Shown here: positions 18,264 to 26,716 of the stretch, piece after piece
How the letters are laid out: every line of letters begins with the position of its first letter
How positions within the stretch are numbered: the stretch's first letter is position 1
Source of the DNA: JBBATK01 sp044228685
Lineage (GTDB): Bacteria; Bacteroidota; Ignavibacteria; Kapaibacteriales; NICIL-2
Length of the DNA stretch: 64,000 bases
Assembly: GCA_044228685.1 (NCBI GenBank)
Contig: JBGAUL010000018.1
Span: forward strand, 25,989-89,988
Direction of reading: 5' to 3'
The notes under the pieces: model-generated
Told to the model about the DNA's origin: nothing
Database searches by the model: none
What the model saw: the letters and a program-made list of their open reading frames with translations, nothing else
Made by a program: the position numbers and the translations under genes

Positions 18264-20186
18264 ATGTTCGAATCGGATATCGAGCGCAATAAAATACGCC
18301 TGTTGGAACTGGTTAACTCCACGCATTCACCGGTGTATCTGAATGAAATTCTGAGTCGTGCGTCCATTGACTACGCATACAAGCAGTATTTCGAAGCTGA
18401 ATTCGGCTGGTGGCTGTATGAAGAACAGACGCTGCGCCAAACAAATCCTAATCTCGATCTCCAAGATCCGGAGACTCAGGCCATACTTCATAGTCTCGAC
18501 AATCAGTACCGCAAGTGCGCGCGCTTCGATCGCGAGCAACTCATTCTCATTGTTGATGCTGCCGTTAAGTCGGTTCTGAATTATCGTCTACGTCCTCGCA
18601 CTACCCTCAAATGGTTCGTCTACCGTGGTGAACCAACCAAGCCCATCTACGAAGTGTATCTGCGCATGCGATACTTCGCAGATTACCGTTACTTGCATGA
18701 AGGCTTCAATCAATGGTTGCTTAAGCGAGGCTTGCGTTATGATAGTCTGGAGATTATCTCTGTTCTCGAGTTTGAGCGCATCATCAAGAAAATTGATGAC
18801 GACACCATCCTCGAACTGTCGCCTTCGCAATTCGTCGAACTGATTTCCCCTATCAACACCTTCTTTGCTGATCACGCTGTTGATATTCAAAGTCAGACGA
18901 TTCCAATCGAAGCGCTGATCATTTTCCTTGATGACAAAGAAGTGTACATTATCGCGCAGAAATTGGAACGCATGTTGTACCAAGATGGCATACGTCATAT
19001 CACAAAGGATATGTTCCTGCGTGCTGTAGATGAAGTGCTGGCAGAAGTGGAAACACAAGGCGTCGATGGTGGCGATAGTACTCGTCCGACAATTGTGCCG
19101 GCTCATGGTATCGAAGAACGTTCGAGTCAGCAAGCTCCGGTCAGCGACCTTACTTCAGCTCATAAAGAAGAAGCAAAGGCAGAGCAAGTAGCGGCTCAAA
19201 TTCCTGCTCCTCCTGCTCCTGAGACGCCAACAATTCAATCAACGTCTGTCATTGAAGAACTTGCACACATTACCAAGCGGGTAATTGTTCCTATTGATGT
19301 GAGTGCTGAGAACGCAGAAGATTCAAGCGCCGACATTGAAGCAGAGAAGGTCGCAGACGCTAATCCTGCTGAAGTAATGCAGCAGCATTCCGAAGCTTCA
19401 TCGACAGACTCCGCCTTTCTTCATACAGAAGCGAGCACAGAAGAATCACTCTTCCAAAAGAAATCACACGATGATATCGATGCAGAAGATGTACATACAG
19501 AGATAGCTGCATCTCAAGAAGCATCGACACCAACATCCGATTCGTACAGCGATCTTTCGGCAACGGTAGAAGAAACTTCAGCTCGTGCACATACAGCGCA
19601 GAGTGCAGTAGTAGAGACAACTCCACCAGCTACACAGCAGAGCGTTGAAGAAGAAGCGACGATTGCACCGGCGCAGCAAGCGCCGAGTGCAGTGAGTGAG
19701 ATCGTTTCTCGAGACTCTTCGCACAGCGCCGAGAAAGATGCGGATCGTGGACCGGTTAGCAGCGATGCAGACAATGGTCGCTCGCCTGAAATTCTCGGCA
19801 TCATTAGTCGTGCCTTGCAAAACCCGGCATCAGAAAACGAGAACATTGAACCTTCCGAGCAGACCATTCAGCGACCACGCAGTGCGTATTTTGAGCGTGT
19901 TGTAGAGAGCGAACCGGTTGTTGAAGCTGAATTTACAGGACCAAAGGTCTATCCATCCGTCAAGAGCTTTTTCGATGATCGTCAGCGAGAATCGTATATC
20001 AAGAAACTCTGTTCACGTGACGAAGCTCGTTTTGAGGGATTAATACAATCGTTGGATTCTACATCGAACTGGAAAGAAGCATTGGCCTTTCTGGACAAAT
20101 TTTACTCACAGGAAAGCATCGATCCCCAATCATCGATTGCTCGCGATTTTCGCATGGCAGTGTACAAGCGCTTTATTGCTCTGTAA
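18264..20186 (+). CDS. Unknown 640-residue protein with a long acidic, low-complexity centre
   Basis: No family is recognised. Residues 1-265 are predicted mostly helical and rich in aromatic and charged residues (FGWWLYEEQ, NQYRKCARFDREQLIL, RMRYFADYRYLHEGFNQWLLKRGLRYD). Residues ~270-560 are an Ala/Glu/Ser/Thr-rich linker that looks disordered. The last ~75 residues are again folded (SVKSFFDDRQRESYIKKLCSRDEARFEGLI...). There is no signal peptide or TM helix, so it is probably cytoplasmic. It sits between the sigma/anti-sigma pair and obgE on the same strand, 34 bases before obgE. A scaffold-like role would fit two folded ends joined by a flexible linker, but that is conjecture. Confidence 0.8.
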   Translation: MFESDIERNKIRLLELVNSTHSPVYLNEILSRASIDYAYKQYFEAEFGWWLYEEQTLRQTNPNLDLQDPETQAILHSLDNQYRKCARFDREQLILIVDAAVKSVLNYRLRPRTTLKWFVYRGEPTKPIYEVYLRMRYFADYRYLHEGFNQWLLKRGLRYDSLEIISVLEFERIIKKIDDDTILELSPSQFVELISPINTFFADHAVDIQSQTIPIEALIIFLDDKEVYIIAQKLERMLYQDGIRHITKDMFLRAVDEVLAEVETQGVDGGDSTRPTIVPAHGIEERSSQQAPVSDLTSAHKEEAKAEQVAAQIPAPPAPETPTIQSTSVIEELAHITKRVIVPIDVSAENAEDSSADIEAEKVADANPAEVMQQHSEASSTDSAFLHTEASTEESLFQKKSHDDIDAEDVHTEIAASQEASTPTSDSYSDLSATVEETSARAHTAQSAVVETTPPATQQSVEEEATIAPAQQAPSAVSEIVSRDSSHSAEKDADRGPVSSDADNGRSPEILGIISRALQNPASENENIEPSEQTIQRPRSAYFERVVESEPVVEAEFTGPKVYPSVKSFFDDRQRESYIKKLCSRDEARFEGLIQSLDSTSNWKEALAFLDKFYSQESIDPQSSIARDFRMAVYKRFIAL

Positions 20187-20220
20187 CATCCGCTTGCTTT
20201 CCTTCCCTATTTGAAGCTTC

Positions 20221-21216
20221 ATGAATTTTGTTGATACCGCGCGCATTTATATCAAGTCTGGCAATGGCGGACGAGGACACTCCTCGTTTCGTAAAGAGAA
20301 GTTTGTGCCTAAAGGCGGTCCGGATGGTGGAGGTGGCGGTCGTGGTGGCGACGTTATCTTCCGCGTTGACCCACACCTAAACACCCTCATCGATTTTCGC
20401 TTCAAGCGCAAATTCCTTGCTGCTAATGGTAGTGAAGGATCTTGGGCACGCAAGACCGGTCGCGACGGCAAGGACGTCGTTATTCGCGTTCCCCAAGGTA
20501 CTGTTATCCGCGACAATGAGACAAAGGAAGTACTGGCGGATCTCGTAGACCGTGGACAAGAAGTCATCTTACTTCGTGGCGGTTTGGGCGGTAGAGGCAA
20601 CTCGTCGTTCGCTACCCCAACCAACCAAGCTCCTCGTCACTGCGAGCCTGGTGTTCCCGGTGAAGAGCGCAATGTTGAACTCGAGTTGAAACTCCTCGCC
20701 GATGCAGGCTTTGTTGGATTTCCTAATGCCGGTAAGTCAACGCTTATCTCGGTCGTCTCAGCTGCAAAACCAAAAATCGCTGACTACCCTTTCACAACCT
20801 TGATTCCGAATCTTGGTATTGTCTCGGTTGGCGAAGAGATGAGTTATGTCGTTGCAGACATCCCCGGTTTGATTGAAGGTGCGCACATGGGTAAGGGACT
20901 TGGAGCGCAATTCCTGCGTCACATCGAACGCACGCGAGTGCTTGTCTTTTTGCTCGACGCACAATCGGAAGATTTGAAAAAAGACTATGCGGTGCTGCGT
21001 AAAGAGTTGCACTCGCATAATGCTGATCTTGATCACAAACGACGAATCATTTGTTTGTCGAAGTGTGATACGATTGACGAAGAACGTCGCGCAGAAATTT
21101 CCAAACTCCGCTTCGACCGCAAAACACCGATGCTGATTTCATCTGTTGAAGGAATGAACATTGACACGCTCAAGTGGAAAATGTGGGAAGCAATCAAGGC
21201 TGAACAAAAAGATTGA
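20221..21216 (+). CDS. obgE: GTPase Obg (CgtA)
   Basis: This 331-residue ribosome-assembly GTPase has the glycine-rich Obg fold at the N-terminus (FVDTARIYIKSGNGGRGH, GGPDGGGGGRGGDV) and a G domain with G1 GFPNAGKST (166-174). It also has a TT-containing switch I (PFTTLIPNLG), G3 DIPGLIEGA and G4 LSKCD. It lacks the extra C-terminal OCT domain of some Gram-positive Obg proteins, as is usual here. It associates with the 50S subunit. A strong hairpin terminator lies 64 bases downstream. Confidence 0.97.
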   Translation: MNFVDTARIYIKSGNGGRGHSSFRKEKFVPKGGPDGGGGGRGGDVIFRVDPHLNTLIDFRFKRKFLAANGSEGSWARKTGRDGKDVVIRVPQGTVIRDNETKEVLADLVDRGQEVILLRGGLGGRGNSSFATPTNQAPRHCEPGVPGEERNVELELKLLADAGFVGFPNAGKSTLISVVSAAKPKIADYPFTTLIPNLGIVSVGEEMSYVVADIPGLIEGAHMGKGLGAQFLRHIERTRVLVFLLDAQSEDLKKDYAVLRKELHSHNADLDHKRRIICLSKCDTIDEERRAEISKLRFDRKTPMLISSVEGMNIDTLKWKMWEAIKAEQKD

Positions 21217-21279
21217 GGAGTGTAATGACGCTCGATGCGTTAGCAATTTGAGAGCATCACATCATCTTCGATCAGACTA

Positions 21280-21319
21280 AAAACGAAAGAAGCCCGAGTA
21301 ATCGGGCTTCTTTCGTTTT
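21280..21319. terminator. Bidirectional intrinsic terminator between obgE and the Spy-like gene
   Basis: An 18-bp perfect stem (arms 21280-21297 and 21302-21319) closes a GTAA loop. The arms begin or end with A/T runs on either side, so it can act for the plus-strand obgE transcript and for the convergent minus-strand gene ending at 21340. Confidence 0.9.
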
Positions 21320-21339
21320 ATAGGTACACCATTTGTCGA

Positions 21340-21987
21340 TTAGCGTTTATGAAGCGCAACCCATTGATCGAAGATCGCCAATTGGTCAGCTGTCAAGATT
21401 GAGCGAACGTTTGCAATAAAGGTATCGCGACAATCTTTAAACGCTGCTTGAGCGGTTGCGCGATCCGGGTTGTTGCGCAGTGCATCGCGAACAGTTTGCG
21501 ACAAGGCACGAAGTTGAGTGCGTGCTGTTGCAGTGTCGATGGTGCCTGCTGCCAGATTTGCTTTGATCGACTCATACTGTGGTTTGTATGATACAACGAT
21601 CAGCGAATCAGAGGTGCGAAGAACGGTCAGAGCTGACTTGAAGCATTGCTCATGTTGTTGGTGAAAGGTGAGAATCTGTTGCTTCTGGTCGCTTGTCAAG
21701 TGAAGCGCGCGACGAAGGAAACGAAGACCGAAGTCGTCGATACGACGTTTATCGCTTGCCGGGGAGTGCATGACACAGTTGTGTGTTTCAGTTGCATCGC
21801 TGACATCTGACGGACTATCATCTGCATCCGGCAATGTCATTGCATACAATGCGCTATCATCATCGTTTACCGGGTTGGTACGATTGCAGCTTGTCAAGCC
21901 TGTTACAAAAACAAGTATTGATGCTGCCAATACTGCTTTAACTACGTTCAGCAGTGCGTTCGAGTTATTCAAAGTTGTGGTGCTCAT
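21340..21987 (-). CDS. Spy/CpxP-like (LTxxQ) periplasmic lipoprotein
   Basis: This 215-residue protein has a lipoprotein signal ending VTGLTSC. The mature part is helical with two LTxxQ-type motifs (LHLTSDQKQQIL and ILTADQLAIF), hallmarks of the Spy/CpxP periplasmic chaperone or sensor fold. Cys residues occur at HNCVM, EQCFK and KDCRD. A good Shine-Dalgarno (GGAGG) stands 4 bases before the ATG, supporting the start. It is monocistronic between two hairpins. In other bacteria such proteins respond to envelope or metal stress; that is family knowledge and not shown here. Confidence 0.75.
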   Translation of the reverse strand: MSTTTLNNSNALLNVVKAVLAASILVFVTGLTSCNRTNPVNDDDSALYAMTLPDADDSPSDVSDATETHNCVMHSPASDKRRIDDFGLRFLRRALHLTSDQKQQILTFHQQHEQCFKSALTVLRTSDSLIVVSYKPQYESIKANLAAGTIDTATARTQLRALSQTVRDALRNNPDRATAQAAFKDCRDTFIANVRSILTADQLAIFDQWVALHKR

Positions 21988-22116
21988 AAATCCTCCGCGT
22001 ATTATCTATCGTGATTGGGTCTGAAGTGATTTCTCAATGCGCATGAGAGTTAGTCTTGAGTTTGATCACTTCGGTTTAATGAGTTTCTTCTTTTTCTTAC
22101 GGCGCCGTACATACAA

Positions 22117-22154
22117 GAAGAGGCTCGTACTAAGAAAACAGTACGAGCCTCTTC
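22117..22154 (-). terminator. Hairpin terminator downstream of the pyrophosphatase gene
   Basis: A perfect 15-bp stem (22117-22131 with 22140-22154) around an 8-base loop lies 24 bases past the stop of the minus-strand hppA. Only a short T-rich stretch follows in that direction, so strength is uncertain. Confidence 0.75.
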
Positions 22155-22177
22155 GTTACACGAGCTATAAAAATTTC

Positions 22178-24295
22178 TTAGTTGAACAAGCGATAGATCC
22201 AACCACCGTTTTGTGTGAAGAACGGAACAAACACGAGAGAGATGATAGCCATGAGCTTGATCAAGATGTTCAAGGCAGGACCTGAAGTGTCTTTGAACGG
22301 GTCACCAACTGTATCACCAACAACAGCAGCTTTGTGTGTTTCAGAACCTTTGCCGCCGAGTTGTCCTGTTTCAATGTACTTCTTCGCATTATCCCATGCA
22401 CCACCGGAATTCGCCATCGAAACTGCAAGCATTACACCGCAGATCAATGAACCGATAAGTACACCGGCAAGCATTTGTACACCAAAGAGGAAACCGATGA
22501 TAAGAGGAGACACAATAACGAGTGTACCGGGAGCGACCATCTGACGAAGTGAAGCGGCAGTTGAAATATCCACGCACTTACGGTAGTCAGCTTTTACGCC
22601 GGGCTTGCCTTCAAGCAGACCAGGAATTTCACGGAACTGACGACGAACTTCTGCGATCATGTCGAAAGCTGCACGACCTACTGAGCGCATTGTCATAGCT
22701 GAGAATGCAAACGGAAGTGCGCCACCAAGCAACAATCCTGCAAGTACTTTCGGATCGGTCAAGCCAATTTGATCAGGAGTAATTTTTGCGCGAGTAAGAA
22801 AGGCACTTGTCAATGCAAGCGATGTCAGCGCTGCTGAACCAATTGCAAAACCCTTGCCGATAGCTGCTGTTGTGTTACCTGCTGCATCCAGTGCGTCTGT
22901 ACGCTTGCGAATGTCTTTGCCCATCTCTGCCATTTCGGCGATACCACCGGCGTTGTCAGATGTCGGACCATAAGCATCAATCGTGAGACCAATCGCAATT
23001 GTTCCAAGCATTCCGATAGCCGCCATTGCGATACCGTACATACCTGCGCAGTACACACCAATCACCACGGTTGCTGCAATGAGAACCATCGGCAACACCG
23101 ATGAGTTGTAACCAAGCGACAAACCGTAGATGATGTTTGTAGCTGCACCGGTTTGTGATGCATCAGCAACTTCGCGAACTGGTTTGTAGCGGTGCGAGGT
23201 GTAGTATTCTGTGATAAGACCGATGAGCATACCGGAAATCAAACCGGCAGCGAGTGACATATACACGCCACTGTTGTGATAGACAATAGCGCTTCCTTCG
23301 AGAGAAAAGTTCTCAGGGATGAGATTCATGGTGAGAGGATAGAGTCCGATAGCCATCAAGATCGTTGAAATGATCAACGTCATCTTCAACGCACCTTCAA
23401 CTTTTTCTTCTGACTGCGGACGAGCAAAGAACAAAGAGATGATACTTGCAACGATACCGATAGCACCGGCCAAGATTGGGAACAACATTGCGTTCATGCG
23501 CATGTCTTCCGGAACTGTGTTAAATGCCACAGCACCGATGACCAATGCAGCGCAGGTTGATTCCGCAACCGAACCGAAGAGGTCAGCACCCATGCCGGCG
23601 ATATCACCAACGTTATCACCCACGTTATCAGCGATAACCGCAGGATTGCGTGGATCATCTTCAGGAATTCCCGCTTCTACTTTACCAACAAGGTCAGCAC
23701 CAACATCAGCGGCTTTGGTGTAGATACCACCGCCAACGCGACCAAACAATGCAACAGAAGATCCACCAAGACCGAAGCCCGAGAGAATTTCCATAAGCAC
23801 GTGCTTTTCAATGCCCGGGAGAAGTGCGTTGAGTCCGAGATACACGCCAGTCAATCCAAGCACAGCAAGGCCGGTCAGACCAAAGCCCATTACCGCGCCG
23901 GAGCGAAAAGCGATTGAAAATGATTTCTGGAGGGAAACGCGGGCTGCAGCTGCAGTGCGAACATTTCCTACGGTTGCGATTCGCATTCCCAAGAATCCGC
24001 TCAGCATCGAAATGCCGGCGCCGCAGAGGAAGGCAATCATGGTATAGGCACCATGATCAACCGCAAGAAAGACTACCAGACCAAATATCGCCATAAACAA
24101 TGCGAGAATTCGGTACTCGCGAGATAAGAAGGCCATTGCGCCTTCTGCAATTGCGGTTGAAATTTCCGTCAGACGCAGAGCTTCCGCTTCATCAGCTGCT
24201 CCCTCGCTAATGGCAATTGCATTAACCTGACGTGAAAAAACAAACGCGACGATTAGCGACAAGAGTCCTAAGCCGAGTATACAAGCTATCAGCAT
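22178..24295 (-). CDS. hppA: Membrane-bound ion-pumping pyrophosphatase, K+-dependent type
   Basis: This 705-residue, multi-TM protein couples pyrophosphate hydrolysis to H+ or Na+ pumping across the inner membrane. The diphosphate and Mg2+ binding motif DVGADLVGKVEAGIPEDDPR with the following DNVGDNVGD lies near residues 198-232. A second acidic cluster lies toward the C-terminus (DTVGDPFKDTSGP). The motif GNTTAA (around residue 470) has Ala where K+-independent enzymes have Lys (GNTTKA), which marks the K+-dependent subfamily. That group includes both Na+ and H+ pumps, and the ion is not decided here. The ATG at 24295 opens a hydrophobic helix and is preferred to a TTG at 24310. Confidence 0.95.
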   Translation of the reverse strand: MLIACILGLGLLSLIVAFVFSRQVNAIAISEGAADEAEALRLTEISTAIAEGAMAFLSREYRILALFMAIFGLVVFLAVDHGAYTMIAFLCGAGISMLSGFLGMRIATVGNVRTAAAARVSLQKSFSIAFRSGAVMGFGLTGLAVLGLTGVYLGLNALLPGIEKHVLMEILSGFGLGGSSVALFGRVGGGIYTKAADVGADLVGKVEAGIPEDDPRNPAVIADNVGDNVGDIAGMGADLFGSVAESTCAALVIGAVAFNTVPEDMRMNAMLFPILAGAIGIVASIISLFFARPQSEEKVEGALKMTLIISTILMAIGLYPLTMNLIPENFSLEGSAIVYHNSGVYMSLAAGLISGMLIGLITEYYTSHRYKPVREVADASQTGAATNIIYGLSLGYNSSVLPMVLIAATVVIGVYCAGMYGIAMAAIGMLGTIAIGLTIDAYGPTSDNAGGIAEMAEMGKDIRKRTDALDAAGNTTAAIGKGFAIGSAALTSLALTSAFLTRAKITPDQIGLTDPKVLAGLLLGGALPFAFSAMTMRSVGRAAFDMIAEVRRQFREIPGLLEGKPGVKADYRKCVDISTAASLRQMVAPGTLVIVSPLIIGFLFGVQMLAGVLIGSLICGVMLAVSMANSGGAWDNAKKYIETGQLGGKGSETHKAAVVGDTVGDPFKDTSGPALNILIKLMAIISLVFVPFFTQNGGWIYRLFN

Positions 24296-24440
24296 ACAGC
24301 ACAATCTCAATGTTCAACAAAATTGAATGGTCCACGAGGTTGGAATGTGTCCCCGCATGCCCTTGACATGCCTCGCAATATACGAACTCAAATCAATTGT
24401 TCTTGGTTCAAGACCCTCCTGCTTGCTAAATTCGCAGTCC

Positions 24441-24514
24441 GCGGTCTTAGCTCAGTTGGTTAGAGCGTTACGTTGACATCGTAAAGGTCACAGGTTCGAA
24501 TCCCGTAGATCGCA
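24441..24514 (+). tRNA. tRNA-Val (anticodon GAC)
   Basis: A 74-base cloverleaf. The 7-bp acceptor is GCGGTCT with AGATCGC (one G-T pair), and the D-arm is GCTC...GAGC. The anticodon stem TTACG/CGTAA encloses loop TTGACAT with anticodon GAC at 24475-24477. The T-arm contains GGTTCGAATCC. CCA is not encoded. It stands alone between hppA and the epimerase gene and is followed by a terminator. Confidence 0.95.
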
Positions 24515-24522
24515 CAAAGAAT

Positions 24523-24556
24523 AGGGATCTGTCATTTTGGCAGATCCCTTTTTTTT
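24523..24556 (+). terminator. Intrinsic terminator of the tRNA-Val transcript
   Basis: A 9-bp stem (24523-24531 with 24541-24549, core GGGATCTG/CAGATCCC) is followed by an unbroken run of T, starting 9 bases after the tRNA end. Confidence 0.93.
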
Positions 24557-24606
24557 ATTGCTAAACCTTGATATTGCGGCACATGACCTTTTAGTGACGC
24601 TATTCC

Positions 24607-25593
24607 TTATCCCTTTACCCTCGTCAAAACCTCCGCTTCCTTCTCCAAGCTCATTCCTGTTTTGGGAATTGGCCATTGTATTGAAGTGTAATAATCGATC
24701 TGCTGCTGCAAGCTTTCTCCTAAATCCCGGCACCGGAAATTAAAGTCATCAAGAAGTCGTTGGTTGTCGATGGCTAGGTCGATGCCGAAGCAGAGGGGTA
24801 AATCGACGCCGGGCTGGAGTCCGAGGGATTGGATGCTTTCGTAGTCGAGGGAACGGGCTTGATTTTGCGTGCCACAGAGTTCATGGACACTTGAGAGTAG
24901 TTCGCATAAGGGTAGTGCTTTGTGCGTGGTTGTGTTATAGACTTGACGATGCTTATTAACGCTGCAGGCAGCGATGATCATTCGTGACAAGTCATCTTGG
25001 TCGCTGAGTGTGACCATCTCCTGTCCCTGGTTTGGGATGATGTACTCAGCCCCGGAATGCGCACGATACAGCCAGTAATACAAACGATCGGTCCAGTCGT
25101 AGTTGCCGTAGATGATTGATGGACGTAGTATTATTGAATCGAGATCTGTGGCGGCAAGAATACGTCGCTCGCATTCTGCTTTACGCTGACCATAACTCAT
25201 CATGCTCTTGTCGATAGCTTCTTCTTCGGTACAACCAAGGAGAGCCGCGTCTTCGTCAATCAGACCTGGTTCAATGTTCTGAAAATCAAAGACCGAAAGC
25301 GTCGAAATGAAAATGTATCGTCCAACCTTGCCTTTCAAACCTTCCACCAGACGCTGTATTGATGCAGGATAGTATCCGCAGAAGTCGATAACAACATCCC
25401 ACTCGCGAGCTGTAATCTTCTCGATGTCATTAGTCTCTCGATCGCCGCTGATGTGCTCGAGTTCTGTAAAGAGTTCAGGATGAGAGCGACCTCGATTGAA
25501 CAGAGTGATGGTTGATTGCGCTTCTTCCAACAACAACTCAACTGTTCTTCGACCAAGGAACTGACGTCCGCCAATAACGAGTATGTTCTTCAT
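24607..25593 (-). CDS. NAD-dependent epimerase/dehydratase-like protein (extended SDR)
   Basis: This 328-residue Rossmann protein has the NAD-binding motif IGGRQFLGR near residue 6 (a GxxGxxG variant) and LFNRG after beta-2. It also has STLSVFDF, the strand with the catalytic Ser/Thr, and a tyrosine region SYGQRKAECE equivalent to the YxxxK site (Y-G-Q-R-K). It resembles the isoflavone-reductase-like/sugar-epimerase branch used on nucleotide sugars and small metabolites. The ATG at 25593 starts KNILVIGG; an upstream in-frame start adds five residues. It lies downstream of the SET/ATP-grasp/ABC genes on the same strand, after a 120-base gap with a 13-bp tandem repeat, so membership in that operon is likely but not certain. 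Confidence 0.85.
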   Translation of the reverse strand: MKNILVIGGRQFLGRRTVELLLEEAQSTITLFNRGRSHPELFTELEHISGDRETNDIEKITAREWDVVIDFCGYYPASIQRLVEGLKGKVGRYIFISTLSVFDFQNIEPGLIDEDAALLGCTEEEAIDKSMMSYGQRKAECERRILAATDLDSIILRPSIIYGNYDWTDRLYYWLYRAHSGAEYIIPNQGQEMVTLSDQDDLSRMIIAACSVNKHRQVYNTTTHKALPLCELLSSVHELCGTQNQARSLDYESIQSLGLQPGVDLPLCFGIDLAIDNQRLLDDFNFRCRDLGESLQQQIDYYTSIQWPIPKTGMSLEKEAEVLTRVKG

Positions 25594-25677
25594 TGTTGCA
25601 TTAAACAAAGGTGGGAGTGAAATGAGAAGAGCTTACGATTATTCATGATTTGTTGGACACTTCGTTGCGCACCGTAT

Positions 25678-25703
25678 CATTGTTCACGATCATTGTTCAC
25701 GAT
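25678..25703. repeat. 13-bp tandem direct repeat
   Basis: CATTGTTCACGAT occurs twice back to back (25678-25690 and 25691-25703) in the gap between the ABC-membrane gene and the epimerase gene. It may be a replication slip or an operator; no evidence separates these. Confidence 0.8.
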
Positions 25704-25713
25704 CGATCCTCTT

Positions 25714-26622
25714 CTATTTCACCGAAACAGCTAAACCACTATTACGATCTTCCTTGTCTTCGGATTCAATCTCGACGCTTATTCTTCGTGTGATATCGCG
25801 TAGTGTTGCGTACTTCTCGACGGCATAGGGAATAGTGTCTAGACCGGAGAGGAACTTGAGAATGTAGCTGTAGATACCCACGATGTCACCTGCCCACAAT
25901 CCTGCTCCGTCAGTACGTTGATGCGAGAGCAACAGAGCAGAGCCGAGCACGATCATGACGGTGATTTCCATAAATCCGAAATTCCACGCTTGTTGATCCG
26001 AGATGCGAATCTGCAGTCCGCGAAGTTTGTTGTAGTGCGTGGCAATTGCCGACTCGTCGCGAGATGAGATGATATCAACTTGACTCTCGAGCTCGTCGTT
26101 ACGCATGCGCGTGATACGCGACATAGAGCGACCATAACGACGTGAGATCCACATAACCGGAATCAAGACTGCTGCACAAATACTCAGAACCGATGGTTCG
26201 TAGAAGTACAGCATGAAGAGCGAACCGAGAATGTTGTAGCCGGCTTCAACGATGTAGACAATATCAAACTCAAGGAATTCAGAGAATTCGCGAGCTAGAG
26301 TTGAACGAGCGCTTAGTACAGACACATCCTCTTTAGCCAAGTGATGCTTGAGGAAGCGCAGAACGATGTCGCTGTAGATCGCAGTGTAAGTACGTGTGTC
26401 GTACATCTGACGAATAGTACCGACGATCATCCAGGCAAAGTGGGCACTAAGTAGATATATGAGACCGTTTAGCTTGCCTTCCTGCAAATCGTTCACGGCT
26501 TCGCCGAGGAAGTAGGGTCGAAGGAGCGAACCCACCATCTCAAGCGAAAAGAGTATATAGGTCACCGAAAGGCGTCCTTTATGCTCAGCCAGAATACGTT
26601 TAAAAAATGCTAAGGCGGCCAT
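25714..26622 (-). CDS. ABC transporter six-TM domain protein without ATPase domain
   Basis: This 302-residue protein has the layout of a type I ABC exporter membrane domain: six hydrophobic segments (LSVTYILFSLEMVGSLL, LIYLLSAHFAWMIVG, a pair around YIVEAGYNILGSLFMLYF and LSICAAVLIPVMWIS, and IVLGSALLL plus VGIYSYILKF). The coupling-helix-like stretch RITRMRNDELESQVD is also present. It stops where a nucleotide-binding domain would begin. There is no Walker A, signature or Walker B, and no ATPase gene nearby, so it is either served by a remote ATPase or is not ATP-driven. It fits the stand-alone ABC six-TM family (ABC_membrane_3-like). It follows the ligase-SET gene by 90 bases, so an export role for that pathway is the natural guess. 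Confidence 0.85.
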   Translation of the reverse strand: MAALAFFKRILAEHKGRLSVTYILFSLEMVGSLLRPYFLGEAVNDLQEGKLNGLIYLLSAHFAWMIVGTIRQMYDTRTYTAIYSDIVLRFLKHHLAKEDVSVLSARSTLAREFSEFLEFDIVYIVEAGYNILGSLFMLYFYEPSVLSICAAVLIPVMWISRRYGRSMSRITRMRNDELESQVDIISSRDESAIATHYNKLRGLQIRISDQQAWNFGFMEITVMIVLGSALLLSHQRTDGAGLWAGDIVGIYSYILKFLSGLDTIPYAVEKYATLRDITRRISVEIESEDKEDRNSGLAVSVK

Positions 26623-26716
26623 AGGTCAGAACTGAGGGAATTGCGGATTGCTGCTGTGATCCGTGCACGAATCTAGCGCCTTGCAGGTGAATCTCACGAG
26701 CAAAGCCAAGAATCAT
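26600..26716 (-). CDS. Possible 38-codon ORF bridging the ligase-SET and ABC-membrane genes
   Basis: An ATG at 26714-26716 overlaps the TGA of the ATP-grasp-SET gene as ATGA, the same junction seen between the two ATP-grasp genes. The frame runs 38 codons (starting MILGFAREIH, ending YGRLSIF) and stops 23 bases inside the ABC-membrane gene. The peptide has no lysine and no recognised motif. It could be a small partner, a coupling device for the next gene, or chance. Confidence that it is expressed is low. Confidence 0.25.
   Translation of the reverse strand: MILGFAREIHLQGARFVHGSQQQSAIPSVLTYGRLSIF

Noticed and set aside
22037..22285. 82-codon plus-strand frame across the hppA terminator
   Set aside because: It spans the hairpin and runs antisense into hppA, so it is probably not a gene.
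24441..24556. tRNA-Val 3' end as an integration site
   Set aside because: No duplicated tRNA 3' end, integrase or base-composition break is seen beside it.
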